Shown piece after piece: positions 24,921 through 35,298 of a stretch of 64,000 nt of DNA (position 1 is its first letter; each line of letters begins with the position of its first letter). Position numbers and translations under genes: made by a program. The notes under the pieces were generated by a model. The model searched no databases. It saw only the letters and a program-made list of their open reading frames with translations, and was not told the origin of the DNA. The DNA lies in NCBI GenBank assembly GCA_026003255.1, contig BPGX01000002.1, positions 450,330 through 514,329 of the forward strand. Reading direction: 5' to 3'. The stretch is from Bacteroidia bacterium (lineage in GTDB: Bacteria > Bacteroidota > Bacteroidia > B-17B0 > Aurantibacillaceae).

Positions 24921-25976
24921 ATGGGAACATTTATTATCACTGGCATTCAACAAATAGGTGTGGGCGTATCGGATGTAGTAAAGGCATTTGATTTTTATAG
25001 AAAACAACTTGGTTTTGATATTCGTGTATTTGACGAAGCAGCGGAAGCTAACTTAATGTTGCCATACACGGGCGGAAAGCCACATCAACGCCGAGCGATA
25101 TTAGCCATCAATTTGAACGGTGGTGGCGGACTTGAAATATGGCAATATACCAGCCGAACTCCACAACCGCCTGCATTTACTCCACAACTTGGAGACCTCG
25201 GTATTTTTGTCGCAAAAATTAAAACCTTTGATATTCAACAAACGCATCAACGTCTTTTACAATCAGGTTTGCGCATTAGCAATGTTTTAAAGCATTCGGC
25301 AGGATTTCAACATTTTTTCTTTCAGGATATTTTTGGAAATCATTTTGAAGTAGTTGAACAATCGGATTTTTTTCAAAAGAAAAACTTCCCAAATGGTGGA
25401 ATTTGTGGCGCAATCATTGGTGTGAGCAATTTAGAACAATCCATTGATTTTTACAAAACCATACTTGGCTTTGATGAGATAGTGTATCAATCAAATAGTG
25501 GAGCATTTGATGATTTATCGTTTTTTGGAGAAAATAAAACATACAAAAGATGTTTACTAACTCGTTCAAAATTAGAAACCGCTGGCTTCTCCGCACTCTT
25601 TGGAAAACCGTATATTGAATTAATAGAATGGACAAATGGCACTCCAAGAAAAATTTTTGAAAATAGATATTGGGGCGATTTAGGATTTATTCATTTATGC
25701 TTTGATGTGCGCAATATGCAAGCATTGAAAAAACATTGTGAAAAAAACAATGCTCCTTTTACCGTGGATAGTGGTGAAAAATTTGCAATGGGCGATGCTG
25801 CTGGACACTTTGCTTATATTGAAGACCCTGATGGAACGTTAATAGAATTTGTTGAAACCAAAAAAGTACCTATTCTCAAAAAGTTGAACTGGTATTGGAA
25901 GTTTTCTCCCACTAAAATACATCAACCCGTGCCAAAATGGATGATTAAAGCGTTTCAATTGAATCGTGTAAAGTAA
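24921..25976 (+). CDS. two-domain VOC (glyoxalase/dioxygenase fold) protein
   Basis: 351 residues with two VOC modules. The first starts TGIQQIGVGVSDVVKAFDFYRKQLGF and ends FFQDIFGNHFEVVEQ; the second starts GAIIGVSNLEQSIDFYKTILGF and ends AYIEDPDGTLIEFVE. In each, a histidine/glutamate pattern (HFF...HFEVVE; LGFIHLCF...LIEFVE) could bind a metal. This is the extradiol dioxygenase/glyoxalase fold; the reaction is unknown. It lies 5 bases before mqnA in the same run. Confidence 0.72.
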   Translation: MGTFIITGIQQIGVGVSDVVKAFDFYRKQLGFDIRVFDEAAEANLMLPYTGGKPHQRRAILAINLNGGGGLEIWQYTSRTPQPPAFTPQLGDLGIFVAKIKTFDIQQTHQRLLQSGLRISNVLKHSAGFQHFFFQDIFGNHFEVVEQSDFFQKKNFPNGGICGAIIGVSNLEQSIDFYKTILGFDEIVYQSNSGAFDDLSFFGENKTYKRCLLTRSKLETAGFSALFGKPYIELIEWTNGTPRKIFENRYWGDLGFIHLCFDVRNMQALKKHCEKNNAPFTVDSGEKFAMGDAAGHFAYIEDPDGTLIEFVETKKVPILKKLNWYWKFSPTKIHQPVPKWMIKAFQLNRVK

Positions 25977-25981
25977 TTAGA

Positions 25982-26782
25982 ATGTCTGATTCAAAAATAA
26001 AAATAACTGCCGTAAATTATTTAAATACGTTTCCTTTTAAGTACGCGCTTGAAAAATTTGCAAATCAGGTAGATTGGGCTGAAATTAATTATGCCGCACC
26101 TGCCGAATGTGCTCAAATGCTAATAAATAATGAAACCAATCTCGCTTTAGCACCCATCGCTGTTTTAGCAAAACAACCCAATTTAAACATAGTTACGAAT
26201 TTTTGTTTATCAACATTTAATGAAGTCAAATCTGTAAAACTATATAGCAAAAAATCTATTGAAGACATTCAAACTATTGTATTGGATTATCAATCACTTT
26301 CTTCTGTTTCTTTAATAAAAGTATTAATGAAATACTATTGGAAAAAATCTGTTCGATACCTTCAAGGATACAAGGGATTTGAAAACAAATTATCAGCCGA
26401 TGCAATGGTAGTGATTGGAGATAGAACGTTTGAATTGAATGGAAAATTCCCGTATGAATATGATTTAGCCACAGAATGGTATCGTTATTATGGAAAGCCC
26501 TTTGTATTTGCTGGCTGGATTAGTAATGTCATTTTGAAAGATTCTTATTTACAGCAACTAAACACTATTTTTGATTATGGTCTCCAACATCTTGATGAAG
26601 TAATTGATTATGCTATGCAAAATCATTCTCTTTCTGGTAAGCGGTTGAATAAGGAAATTATTGCAGATTATTTGACAAACAAAATGCACTATCGTTTGAC
26701 GAATGACCGAAAAGAAAGCATTGAACATTTTTTACATCTGCTGAAAAAATTAGAAACAGAGAAAAGTGTTGTAGATTTTTAG
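25982..26782 (+). CDS. mqnA: chorismate dehydratase, futalosine menaquinone pathway
   Basis: 266 residues. The N-terminus ITAVNYLNTFPFKYAL and YAAPAECAQMLINNETNLALAPIAVL match MqnA, which makes 3-enolpyruvyl benzoate from chorismate as the first step of the futalosine pathway. VVIGDRTFELNGKFPYEYDLATEWYRYYGKPFVFAGW is a family block. Together with the UbiA-type gene at 40213-41076 (mqnP) it shows this organism makes menaquinone by this route. The next gene may supply a nucleosidase. Confidence 0.85.
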   Translation: MSDSKIKITAVNYLNTFPFKYALEKFANQVDWAEINYAAPAECAQMLINNETNLALAPIAVLAKQPNLNIVTNFCLSTFNEVKSVKLYSKKSIEDIQTIVLDYQSLSSVSLIKVLMKYYWKKSVRYLQGYKGFENKLSADAMVVIGDRTFELNGKFPYEYDLATEWYRYYGKPFVFAGWISNVILKDSYLQQLNTIFDYGLQHLDEVIDYAMQNHSLSGKRLNKEIIADYLTNKMHYRLTNDRKESIEHFLHLLKKLETEKSVVDF

Positions 26783-26790
26783 TTTGAATT

Positions 26791-27636
26791 ATGTTGCCCA
26801 AACTATTTGTATTTGCCTATTCTGAAGAGGCACAGCCGTTTTTAGCTATCTACCCATCTAAAACTTTGTTTCAACTTAAAAACATTCAATGTTTATTAAA
26901 TGAAAAAGAAAATATTTATACACTGATTGCTGGCAGCGGCTTTGAAAATGTTGTTGTGGCATTAAGTGTTTTTTTTGAAAGATTTCACCATTTAAAGAAT
27001 AACATAATTTGCTTTAATATCGGCATTGCTGGAAGTTATGGAAAATCGCTTTACTCTATACACTATGCCTCTAAAATCACAAACTATCATACATTAAAGA
27101 GTTTTTATCCAGATATTTTCATAAAAACAGCAATGTCAGAATTGATAAGCATCTCCTTTCCAGCAGATAGAAAAATTATGAAACAATATCCTGAAGCATT
27201 GTTTGATATGGAAGCATATTCTTATGCAACTACTTGTCGATATTTTGTCAAGAATCATCAAATACATTGCATTAAATTTGTAAGTGATAACGATGGAAAA
27301 ATTTCAGATATGTTTTATTTATTAGAACAATATGAAAATAAAACAAAGGATATTTTGAACCTTGTTCAACAAGTTGAACAAAAGGTAGAAAAATTTTTTA
27401 CATATAAAATATCAAAAAACATTGATACAAGTTTCCTTCAAGAATTTTCAAGAAAAATGCACCTCACGTTTTCTCAACAAAATCAATTAAACAAAGCCAT
27501 TCAATTTTATCTGCATCAACATACCAATGAAGATATAGAAAATATTCTTAATTCTGATTTAAGTGCAGAAATAACATCTAAGAAAGAAAGAAATCAACAT
27601 TTTCAACAACTATTGAATAAACTTTACAATGTTTAA
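26791..27636 (+). CDS. nucleoside phosphorylase/nucleosidase-like protein
   Basis: 281 residues. IICFNIGIAGSYGKSLYSI and ALFDMEAYSYATTCRYF are the phosphorylase-superfamily blocks (nucleoside-binding glycine loop and the DMEAY ribose-binding glutamate seen in MTA/SAH nucleosidases and futalosine hydrolase). The last 90 residues are an extra helical, Gln/Asn-rich extension. It may be a divergent MqnB or a nucleosidase for 5'-deoxyadenosine released by the radical SAM enzyme encoded next. It overlaps that gene by 8 bases. Confidence 0.65.
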   Translation: MLPKLFVFAYSEEAQPFLAIYPSKTLFQLKNIQCLLNEKENIYTLIAGSGFENVVVALSVFFERFHHLKNNIICFNIGIAGSYGKSLYSIHYASKITNYHTLKSFYPDIFIKTAMSELISISFPADRKIMKQYPEALFDMEAYSYATTCRYFVKNHQIHCIKFVSDNDGKISDMFYLLEQYENKTKDILNLVQQVEQKVEKFFTYKISKNIDTSFLQEFSRKMHLTFSQQNQLNKAIQFYLHQHTNEDIENILNSDLSAEITSKKERNQHFQQLLNKLYNV

Positions 27637-28618
27637 ACATCTGGTATATATTGAAGAAAAAATTGCCAGAGATTCTTCCACCAAAAAGATTTTAGAAAAA
27701 CTACAACCTTCGGAAATTGTTTACATTCAACACTACAAAGAAGTATTAAATCAAACCAATAGTCACTGGTTATTCAATAAAGAGCACCAAAAAATCATTT
27801 TAGCCAAACGAGAAAGTGAGTTCTATTACAAAGGTTCTTATCTTACACCAACTTTTGGTTTTAAACATTTTTATTACAATGCATTAGCCATCAATTGTTT
27901 GTTTCATTGTGAATACTGCTATTTACAAGGAATGTATAACACTCCACATCTTGTTTTATTCTTAAATAATCAGGATTTTATCAATGCTATTCAACAATTC
28001 ATTCATCTTAATAACGAAAAAATATATTTAGCACTCTCGTATGATACGGATTTATTGGCTTTAGAACAATACTATCCATATTGTAAGGAATGGATTCAAT
28101 TCGCCAACAACGAACCTCGTTTGACTATTGAAATTCGCACAAAATCTCATCAGATAGATTTACTCAACACTATTCAACCCAACGACAATGTTATATTAAG
28201 TTTTACGCTTTCACCTGAAGAAATTCAAAAAAAATACGAACCCTTCACACCAAAATTAGAACAACGAATAATTGCTGTGAAAAAGGCAATTGATAAAGGT
28301 TTTCGTGTGATGATTTGCATTGACCCAATGATTTATTCATCCAGTTATCAAAGTATTTACTCTAAATTTCTTGACTATCTTTTTGAACAAGTTTCACCTA
28401 AACACATACACGCTGTATCAATTGGTGTATTCCGAATGAACAAAGATTTCTTCAAACGCATCAAAAAAAATGGTAATAACTCGGATATTTATTATTACAA
28501 TTATGAGATAGAAAATAAAATGGTTTCGTATTCACCAGATATTCGTCGGGAAATGATTATGTTTGTACAAAATATATTGACTCAAAAAGGCATAAAGAAC
28601 ATCCATATTTATGATTAA
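27629..28618 (+). CDS. spore photoproduct lyase-like radical SAM protein
   Basis: 329 residues. The start YIEEKIARDSSTKKILEKL resembles SPL-family N-termini, and NCLFHCEYCYLQGMYNT is the C-x3-C-x2-C iron-sulfur motif of SPL-type radical SAM enzymes, followed by LALSYDTDLLALEQ, LTIEIRTKSHQI and NVILSFTLSPEEI. SPL reverts the spore photoproduct thymine dimer in spore formers; Bacteroidota do not form spores, so the substrate here is open. It is fixed between a nucleosidase-like gene and an SDR gene by 8-base overlaps on both sides. Confidence 0.75.
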   Translation: MFKHLVYIEEKIARDSSTKKILEKLQPSEIVYIQHYKEVLNQTNSHWLFNKEHQKIILAKRESEFYYKGSYLTPTFGFKHFYYNALAINCLFHCEYCYLQGMYNTPHLVLFLNNQDFINAIQQFIHLNNEKIYLALSYDTDLLALEQYYPYCKEWIQFANNEPRLTIEIRTKSHQIDLLNTIQPNDNVILSFTLSPEEIQKKYEPFTPKLEQRIIAVKKAIDKGFRVMICIDPMIYSSSYQSIYSKFLDYLFEQVSPKHIHAVSIGVFRMNKDFFKRIKKNGNNSDIYYYNYEIENKMVSYSPDIRREMIMFVQNILTQKGIKNIHIYD

Positions 28619-29300
28619 ATACATTTTATTGACAGGACATAGTAAAGGTTTGGGAAAATCAATTGCAGAAAAACTATTAACACAACCAGATTTCCATATC
28701 GTTGGGATTTCCAGAACATCCGCAGGTTTTAATAGCACTAATTTTACAGAGATTTTAGCCGATTTATCCGACGTTCAGCAAGTTTTTAATTTACAACACC
28801 AATTAAAAAAATATTCTTTTCATACCATCCTATTGAATGCAGGAGCAAATTCCATAAAACCACCCGAGTCCTATAAATTACAAGAAATACAGAACATTAT
28901 TCAACTCAATTTTACATCCAATGCCTTAATTTTAAGAATGTGTTTGAATTCTATTCTTCAAAATAAAGGACATATTATTGGAATCGGCAGTTATTCTGGA
29001 TTAGAAATAAAGAAGTGGAATAATTTTTATGGTGCTGCCAAAAGTGGCTTACATCATTTGCTTCGCAATCTTTTTGAACAATACAGAAAACAAGGTATAA
29101 AAGTAAGTATTGTGATTCCAGACATTATGAATTCTGAATTTTACAAACATCAGGAATTTGAACCAGTAGAAGACGCTCAATATTCCTTGCAGGTCAACGA
29201 TATTGCTGAACTTATTTGCAGTTGGATAATCCAACCACCGACTTATGTTCCGTTTGAAATCATATTACGACCTCAACAATTTCAATTGAAAAAAAAGTAA
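28611..29300 (+). CDS. short-chain dehydrogenase/reductase
   Basis: 229 residues. The nucleotide motif LLTGHSKGLGKSIAEKL, then LNAGANS, then a serine (IGIGSYSG) and YGAAK complete the SDR catalytic set. NAD(P)-dependent oxidoreductase, substrate unknown. The start overlaps the end of the SPL-like gene by 8 bases, so the three genes 26791-29300 form a tight coupled set. Confidence 0.8.
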   Translation: MIKYILLTGHSKGLGKSIAEKLLTQPDFHIVGISRTSAGFNSTNFTEILADLSDVQQVFNLQHQLKKYSFHTILLNAGANSIKPPESYKLQEIQNIIQLNFTSNALILRMCLNSILQNKGHIIGIGSYSGLEIKKWNNFYGAAKSGLHHLLRNLFEQYRKQGIKVSIVIPDIMNSEFYKHQEFEPVEDAQYSLQVNDIAELICSWIIQPPTYVPFEIILRPQQFQLKKK

Positions 29301-29363
29301 TAACAAATTGTTTTCAATCAAGTATTATCTTAAAATTACGACATTTGCCAAAAACACAGAAAG

Positions 29364-30671
29364 TTGAGAACAAAAAGTTATCATAAAAGAAAAGTAAATG
29401 TAATTACATTAGGATGCAGTAAAAATCTTGTAGATAGCGAGCATTTAATGGGAGAATTATCGGCTCTTGGTTATGATGTGAAACACGAAAGAGACGACGA
29501 AGAACAAGACATTGTTATTATCAATACTTGCGGATTCATTGAAAGCGCCAAGGAAGAAAGTATTCAAACGATATTACAATTTGCCGAAGCCAAAAATAAA
29601 GGTTGGATTGAAAAACTTTATGTAACAGGATGTTTGAGCGAACGTTACAAGGATGATTTAAAAAAAGAAATCCCTGAAGTAGATGCATTCTTTGGAACAC
29701 GAGATTTGCCGAACGTATTGAAACAATTAAAAACAGATTATCAAAAGGAATTAACTGGCGAGCGATTACTTACAACGCCATCGCATTATGCGTATTTGAA
29801 AATCAGTGAAGGATGTGATAGACCCTGTAGTTTCTGCGCTATTCCTTTGATGCGAGGGAATCACATTTCTGTCCCGATTGAAACATTAGTGGAACAAGCA
29901 CAAAAGTTAGCAGATAGAGGTGTAAAAGAACTTTTGCTCATTGCACAGGACTTGACGTATTATGGACTTGATTTATACAAAAAAAGACGGTTAGCTGAAT
30001 TATTAGAAGCGTTAAGTAAAGTAAACGGAATAGAATGGATTAAACTACATTATCTTTTTCCAAGCGGATTTCCAGAAGATGTGCTTTATGTGGTAAGAGA
30101 TAATCCAAAAGTTTGTAAGTATTTAGATATGCCGATTCAACACATTAATAACGAAATGTTGAAGAATATGAAACGAGGCATTACCAGAGAAAAGACAACA
30201 GAACTGATTTACAAAATACGAGAAATCATTCCAGATGTGGCACTACGAACCAGCATTATGGTGGGCTTTCCGGGAGAAACAGATGAACAATTTCAGGAAT
30301 TAATGGATTGGTTAAAAGAAATAAAATTTGACCGATTAGGAGTATTTACTTACTCACACGAAGAAAACACTGCTGCTTACTTAATGAAAGACAATGTGCC
30401 AAAAAAAGTAAAAAAGCAACGAGCCGATGCTGTGATGCGTCAACAGGAAAAAATATCGTTTGAATTAAATCAAAACAAAATCGGTAAAATCTTTAAGACC
30501 ATCATTGACCGAAAAGAAGGGGAATACTGGATTGGACGCACTGAATACGATAGTCCAGATATTGATAACGAAGTTTTAATTAAATACGACAAATTAAAAA
30601 CAGGTGAATTTTATAATGTAAAAATTTTGGATGCAGAAGAATTTGATTTATATGGTGAAATCGTAAACTAA
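29364..30671 (+). CDS. rimO: ribosomal protein S12 methylthiotransferase
   Basis: 435 residues with a TTG start at 29364 (RTKSYHKRKVNVITLGCSKN). The MTTase N-terminal domain carries three cysteines (GCSKN, NTCGFI, VTGCLSE) for the auxiliary cluster, the radical SAM motif is GCDRPCSFCAIPLMRG, and a C-terminal TRAM domain ends FDLYGEIV. The GCSKNLVDSE and FCAIP blocks separate RimO from MiaB. It adds a methylthio group to an aspartate of S12. Starts 63 bases after the SDR gene. Confidence 0.93.
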   Translation: MRTKSYHKRKVNVITLGCSKNLVDSEHLMGELSALGYDVKHERDDEEQDIVIINTCGFIESAKEESIQTILQFAEAKNKGWIEKLYVTGCLSERYKDDLKKEIPEVDAFFGTRDLPNVLKQLKTDYQKELTGERLLTTPSHYAYLKISEGCDRPCSFCAIPLMRGNHISVPIETLVEQAQKLADRGVKELLLIAQDLTYYGLDLYKKRRLAELLEALSKVNGIEWIKLHYLFPSGFPEDVLYVVRDNPKVCKYLDMPIQHINNEMLKNMKRGITREKTTELIYKIREIIPDVALRTSIMVGFPGETDEQFQELMDWLKEIKFDRLGVFTYSHEENTAAYLMKDNVPKKVKKQRADAVMRQQEKISFELNQNKIGKIFKTIIDRKEGEYWIGRTEYDSPDIDNEVLIKYDKLKTGEFYNVKILDAEEFDLYGEIVN

Positions 30672-30676
30672 TTTTT

Positions 30677-31228
30677 ATGACAACGAAAAATCTTTCAGAT
30701 ATTGAAAAATACGATGCTGTTGTAAAAACTTGCAGAGATGTGTTTGAGAAAAAAATGCAGGATTATGGGACTTCCTGGCGCCATTTAAGACCGGAATCAC
30801 TTACCGACCAAATTTATATTAAAGCCAAACGGCTCAAAACTATTGATACATTAAAACAACAAAAAGTAAAAGATAAACCAGAAGATGAATGGATTGGAAT
30901 CATCAATTATTGCATTATAGCATTAATACAATTGGATTTAAAAGACGACGATAGAATTGATTTAAGTGCAGAAGAAGTATTGAATCTATATGACCAAAAA
31001 ACAAAAATAGTCAAAGACCTGATGCTTAAAAAGAATCACGATTATGGCGATGCGTGGAAAGATATGCGGATAAGTTCATTAATTGACCTTGTGTTGGTAA
31101 AACTGCATCGCATCAAACAGATAGAAGATAATCAGGGAAAAACATTAGTATCAGAAGGTGTTGAAGCCAATTATATGGACATTATTAATTACAGCATTTT
31201 TGCTTTGATTAAGTTGAAATTTAGTTGA
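30677..31228 (+). CDS. DUF1599 protein with two tandem modules
   Basis: 183 residues containing the same about 75-residue module twice: EKKMQDYGTSWRHLRPESLTDQIYIKAKRLKTID ... GIINYCIIALIQL and LKKNHDYGDAWKDMRISSLIDLVLVKLHRIKQIED ... DIINYSIFALIKL. This is the DUF1599 (nucleotide-modification-associated) family, found widely in Bacteroidota. Function unknown. It closes the plus-strand run, 5 bases after rimO, and converges with uvrA. Confidence 0.8.
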   Translation: MTTKNLSDIEKYDAVVKTCRDVFEKKMQDYGTSWRHLRPESLTDQIYIKAKRLKTIDTLKQQKVKDKPEDEWIGIINYCIIALIQLDLKDDDRIDLSAEEVLNLYDQKTKIVKDLMLKKNHDYGDAWKDMRISSLIDLVLVKLHRIKQIEDNQGKTLVSEGVEANYMDIINYSIFALIKLKFS

Positions 31229-31261
31229 TGAACTAGGAATAAATTCAGGTTCAATAAGTAT

Positions 31262-31301
31262 ATCTGTGTAAATCTGTTTTAATCTGCGTTTATCTGTGTG
31301 C
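31262..31301. repeat. four 10-bp units ATCTGnGTnn
   Basis: ATCTGTGTAA, ATCTGTTTTA, ATCTGCGTTT and ATCTGTGTGC follow each other without gaps, in the convergent gap before the uvrA stop. One similar unit occurs near 8645. A dispersed intergenic repeat of unknown role. Confidence 0.6.
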
Positions 31302-31309
31302 CATAATTT

Positions 31310-34219
31310 TCACTTTGAGTTTAGTTCAAACTCTAATCTCAAAAATTTTGCCGTGTCGTTGTTTTTAAGTTGAATGAGTTCTTCAGGTGTGCCTTCAAAG
31401 AGGATGGTTCCACCGGCTTTTCCACCCTCCGGACCTAAGTCGATAATATGGTCTGCCGTTTTGATAACATCCATATTATGTTCAATTACAATCACTGTAT
31501 TACCTTTATCCACCAAGTGATGCAGAACAATAAGCAGTTTATTAATATCTTCAAAATGCAAGCCGGTAGTGGGTTCGTCAAGAATGTAAAGCGTTTTACC
31601 GGTGTCTCTTTTGTAAAGTTCAGAAGCAAGTTTTACTCTTTGTGCTTCACCACCGCTGATGGTTACAGACGATTGACCTAATTGAAGATAACCTAAACCA
31701 ATATCGTTTAAGATTTTCAATTTCTTTAATATCTTTGGATGGTTCTCGAAGAAAACACAGGCATCTTCAATGGTCATATTCAATACATCGTTAATATTTT
31801 TTCCTTTATATTTTACCTGTAATGTTTCTCTGTTGTAGCGCTTTCCTCTACATGCCGGACAGGTGATGTAAACATCTGGTAAAAACAACATTTCCAATAG
31901 TTTTTGTCCGCCTCCTCCACATTCTTCACAGCGACCGCCTTTAAGATTAAAGGAAAAACGACCGGGTGTATAACCGCGAACTTTAGCTTCCGGTGTTTCG
32001 GCAAAAAGCTTGCGGATTTCATCAAAAACACCGGTATAAGTAGCTGGATTACTTCGTGGTGTGCGACCGATGGGTGATTGGTCAATTTCAATAACTCTAT
32101 CAATGTTTTCCACACCTTCAATGGAATCAAAAGGATATGGCTTAATTTCAGTAACATAGTCCAATTTTTCTTTTATAGCTGGTAAGAGCGTTTCCATTAT
32201 GAGCGTAGATTTTCCGCTACCACTCACACCAGTAACACAGATAAATTTTCCAAGCGGAAAAGAGACGGTAATGTTTTTCAAATTATTGCCTTTACATCCT
32301 TTAATAGCGAGATATTTTCCGTTACCTTCTCGGCGTTTGGAAGGTGAGTAAATTGTTTTTTGTTGATTGAGATATTGAGCAGTAATCGTGTTGGTATTGA
32401 GTAATTCTTTTGGAGTACCAGAAAAAACAATTTCTCCGCCGTGTCTTCCAGCACCGGGACCAATGTCAATTATGTGATCACTTTCTAAAATCATTTCTTT
32501 ATCGTGTTCAACAACAATGATGGAGTTGTGTTGGTCTCTGAGTTTTTTCAAAGCGAGTATAAGACGATGGTTATCTCGTTGATGAAGTCCAATGCTGGGT
32601 TCATCTAGAATGTAGAGTACATTCGAAAGTTGAGAACCTAATTGTGTGGCTAATCGTATTCGTTGTGCTTCTCCACCACTGAGTGCGTAAGCAGGCAAGT
32701 TCAATGTAAGATACCCAAGTCCTACATCTAATAAAAATTCTATTCGTGGTAAAAGTTCTTTAAGGATTTCTTCCTGGACCAGTTGATAAGAAGACATTTC
32801 GGGCTGTGGTAAATTTTTTAACCAATCGTAAAGTTGTTGTATAGAGAAATCTCCAATATCACCAATGGTAGTGTTTTGTATTTTGAAGTAAAGGGCTTCA
32901 GGTTTTAATCGTTTTCCATTGCAATCAGGGCAGGTAGTTTCTTCTAATAATTTGTTTTCATTAAGATATTGTTCAAATTTTTCCAGATTAGTATTTTCAG
33001 AATAAAATGTTTCATTTTCAAGGTACTTTTCCAGAGTTATTTTATATTTATAAAAAATATAATTTGAATGAATCGTTGTCAAAATTTTCTCAGTAGGTTC
33101 TTGAAATTTCTGATACAGTTCTGAAAATGGCAGTGTTAATATATTTTTTTCAAATGCTTCAATTTCCTGTAAATCCCAATCTTTAAATAAACCTTTATAG
33201 AATAATAAACCTTCAATATGAATTTTCAATTCTTTTTCATCCAGCGGGAGAATTTTTTTATCAATTGCTTTAATAAGCGGCTTACTGAAATTTTTTATTA
33301 TTCTATGAATATCTAATTTTTTTTGTGTGCCTAAACCTTTGCATTTTGGACACCAGCCGTAAGGAGAATTGAAAGAAAATGTATTGGGAGACGGGTCTTC
33401 AATAGCAAATCCTGTTTCTTCATCAGTATAATTCAAAGAAAACAACACGGGTTGAGTTTGTTCATTTTCTAAAACCATTATTTTGTTTTCTCCAAATTTT
33501 AAGGCCGTGTTTAATGAATTTTTTAATCTTTCAATATTATCAATATTAATTTCGAGTTCATCTACTAACAGTTCAATGTTATGTACTTTATATCGGTCTA
33601 ATTTTAGATTTTCTGAAATATCTTTGATTTTCCCATCAATTCTACATTTTGTATAACCTTTTTTAAGTAACTGGCGAAATAATTCATTGTAATGTCCTTT
33701 TCTACCATAAACAAGTGGCGCTAATAGAAGAATAGTTTTATGTAAATAATTTTTTTGAATTTGATGAAATATCTGTTCTGGAGAATACTTGATAAGTTTT
33801 TTTCCAGATGTTGGAGAATACGCATCGGCTATTCGTGCATATAAAAGCCGCAAGAAATCGTATATTTCGGTGATTGTACCGACAGTACTTCTTGGATTTT
33901 TACTGACGGTTTTTTGCTCTATAGAAATTGCAGGACTTAATCCGTTGATTTTATCTACATCTGGCCGTTCCATTTCGCCCATAAATTGTCGGGCGTAAGC
34001 AGAGAGTGTTTCTAAAAACCTTCTTTGCGCTTCTGCGTAAATAGTATCAAAAGCCAGTGAGGACTTTCCGCTACCGCTCAATCCTGTAAATACAACCAAT
34101 TCATTGCGTGGAATTTTTAAAGAAATGTTTTTTAAGTTATGAACGCGTGCATTAATGATTTCTATTTCTTCTTTTGGTTTTGTTGTGGTTGCTTTCAGTA
34201 GTTGTGCTTCTGTTTGCAT
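31310..34219 (-). CDS. uvrA: excinuclease ABC subunit A
   Basis: 969 residues, full length. Two ABC modules: first Walker [21 protein letters not shown] and signature [15 protein letters not shown]; second Walker [21 protein letters not shown] and signature [16 protein letters not shown]. Zinc-finger cysteines are [17 protein letters not shown] and CEECGGGGQ with CPACRGKRY. UvrA finds bulky DNA damage with UvrB in nucleotide excision repair. It starts 2 bases after the lytic transglycosylase stop and ends a long minus-strand run. Confidence 0.96.
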   Translation of the reverse strand: MQTEAQLLKATTTKPKEEIEIINARVHNLKNISLKIPRNELVVFTGLSGSGKSSLAFDTIYAEAQRRFLETLSAYARQFMGEMERPDVDKINGLSPAISIEQKTVSKNPRSTVGTITEIYDFLRLLYARIADAYSPTSGKKLIKYSPEQIFHQIQKNYLHKTILLLAPLVYGRKGHYNELFRQLLKKGYTKCRIDGKIKDISENLKLDRYKVHNIELLVDELEINIDNIERLKNSLNTALKFGENKIMVLENEQTQPVLFSLNYTDEETGFAIEDPSPNTFSFNSPYGWCPKCKGLGTQKKLDIHRIIKNFSKPLIKAIDKKILPLDEKELKIHIEGLLFYKGLFKDWDLQEIEAFEKNILTLPFSELYQKFQEPTEKILTTIHSNYIFYKYKITLEKYLENETFYSENTNLEKFEQYLNENKLLEETTCPDCNGKRLKPEALYFKIQNTTIGDIGDFSIQQLYDWLKNLPQPEMSSYQLVQEEILKELLPRIEFLLDVGLGYLTLNLPAYALSGGEAQRIRLATQLGSQLSNVLYILDEPSIGLHQRDNHRLILALKKLRDQHNSIIVVEHDKEMILESDHIIDIGPGAGRHGGEIVFSGTPKELLNTNTITAQYLNQQKTIYSPSKRREGNGKYLAIKGCKGNNLKNITVSFPLGKFICVTGVSGSGKSTLIMETLLPAIKEKLDYVTEIKPYPFDSIEGVENIDRVIEIDQSPIGRTPRSNPATYTGVFDEIRKLFAETPEAKVRGYTPGRFSFNLKGGRCEECGGGGQKLLEMLFLPDVYITCPACRGKRYNRETLQVKYKGKNINDVLNMTIEDACVFFENHPKILKKLKILNDIGLGYLQLGQSSVTISGGEAQRVKLASELYKRDTGKTLYILDEPTTGLHFEDINKLLIVLHHLVDKGNTVIVIEHNMDVIKTADHIIDLGPEGGKAGGTILFEGTPEELIQLKNNDTAKFLRLEFELNSK

Positions 34220-34220
34220 A

Positions 34221-35213
34221 TTATTCAGAAATAGATGGATGGGTTGAAAGTGGCAAATTTGAGGAATCTTTTGTTATTGAACTGTCTTTTTGATTATTTT
34301 TGGAAGAGTTGGTTTCATTCGTATTGTAATTATATCCTAATAAATCAGAAATGTAAGCAGAATAATCTAATTTAGTGTTAGCAGGATATTTGAAAACATA
34401 TACTTTTTTTTCAGGATTGGGGAGAGATTCTGATAATAACCAGGGGTTAAATGCTTTCAAAAGTAGTAATGGGCATTGTAAGTGTTTTGCAAGATATTTC
34501 AAATTAGTTATAGAAGAATCTATTTTTATAGATTTTAGTTTCGGTACAAACGATGGTTTTATTTTTCTTTTTATTCCAAAAAGTTCTGGATAATTAAGTA
34601 GTGTTTTATATGCAATGATACGGTAAACAAACTCTTTAGTTTCTTTGTTTAATTGTAATTGATGATAGGATTGTGTGTTTTGTTTTTCTAATTGAAATTT
34701 AATGCCATTAATCCCATAGTTGTAAGCGGCTGCTACCAATGTCCAATTTTTTAATTCCTGATAGGCCTGCAGAAAGTATTTACATGCAGCATATGTTGAT
34801 TTTTCTACGTCCAATCGTTCATCCACATATTCATTTACTTCCAGCCCATAGGTTTGAGCGGTAGATGGTAATAACTGCCAGAAGCCCTTTGCGCCCATTG
34901 GTGAAGTTACATTGCTCAAATGACTTTCTATAATTGCAACGTATTTTATATCTTCCGGTAATTGGTATTTTTTTAAGATGGGCTCAATAATAGGAAACCA
35001 ACGATTACATCTTGATATTAATAACATCACTGATGCTTTGTTTTTAATTAAGCCTTTTTCGTAAAATTCTTTTTGAATAGAATGTTTGACTTCGATATTG
35101 TCTAATGGAAGCGTGTCGTTGCAAAAGTGCATGTATTTAGGAAGCCCTTTTCCGTATATGAACAAATTACTATTAAAATAAGAAGGATAGTTTTCAGGAA
35201 CATTTTGGTTCAA
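34221..35213 (-). CDS. membrane-bound lytic transglycosylase (SLT domain)
   Basis: 330 residues from a TTG at 35213. The SLT catalytic core is YVAIIESHLSNVTSPMGAKGFWQLLPSTAQTYGL, with E at the catalytic place of IIES, plus ERLDVEKSTYAACKYF and TLVAAAYNYGINGI. The frame continues upstream without an ATG through FFGTIAAFAVSIILWLFLSLN, a clear membrane anchor, so translation more likely begins at a rare codon such as CTG (35318) or ATT (35303) overlapping the end of the WecA-like gene. Cleaves peptidoglycan in the envelope. MltD-like, without a clear LysM domain. Confidence 0.8.
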   Translation of the reverse strand: MNQNVPENYPSYFNSNLFIYGKGLPKYMHFCNDTLPLDNIEVKHSIQKEFYEKGLIKNKASVMLLISRCNRWFPIIEPILKKYQLPEDIKYVAIIESHLSNVTSPMGAKGFWQLLPSTAQTYGLEVNEYVDERLDVEKSTYAACKYFLQAYQELKNWTLVAAAYNYGINGIKFQLEKQNTQSYHQLQLNKETKEFVYRIIAYKTLLNYPELFGIKRKIKPSFVPKLKSIKIDSSITNLKYLAKHLQCPLLLLKAFNPWLLSESLPNPEKKVYVFKYPANTKLDYSAYISDLLGYNYNTNETNSSKNNQKDSSITKDSSNLPLSTHPSISE

Positions 35214-35298
35214 AGAAAGAAATAGCCATAAAATTATGCTTACAGCAAATGCTGCAATAGTTCCAAAAAAAGGGTTAATTTCTAAAAAATAAGAAAAT

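Noticed and set aside
31262-31301. Origin iterons
   Set aside because: Only four degenerate units, no DnaA boxes or initiator gene nearby; a convergent gap is also an unusual place for an origin.
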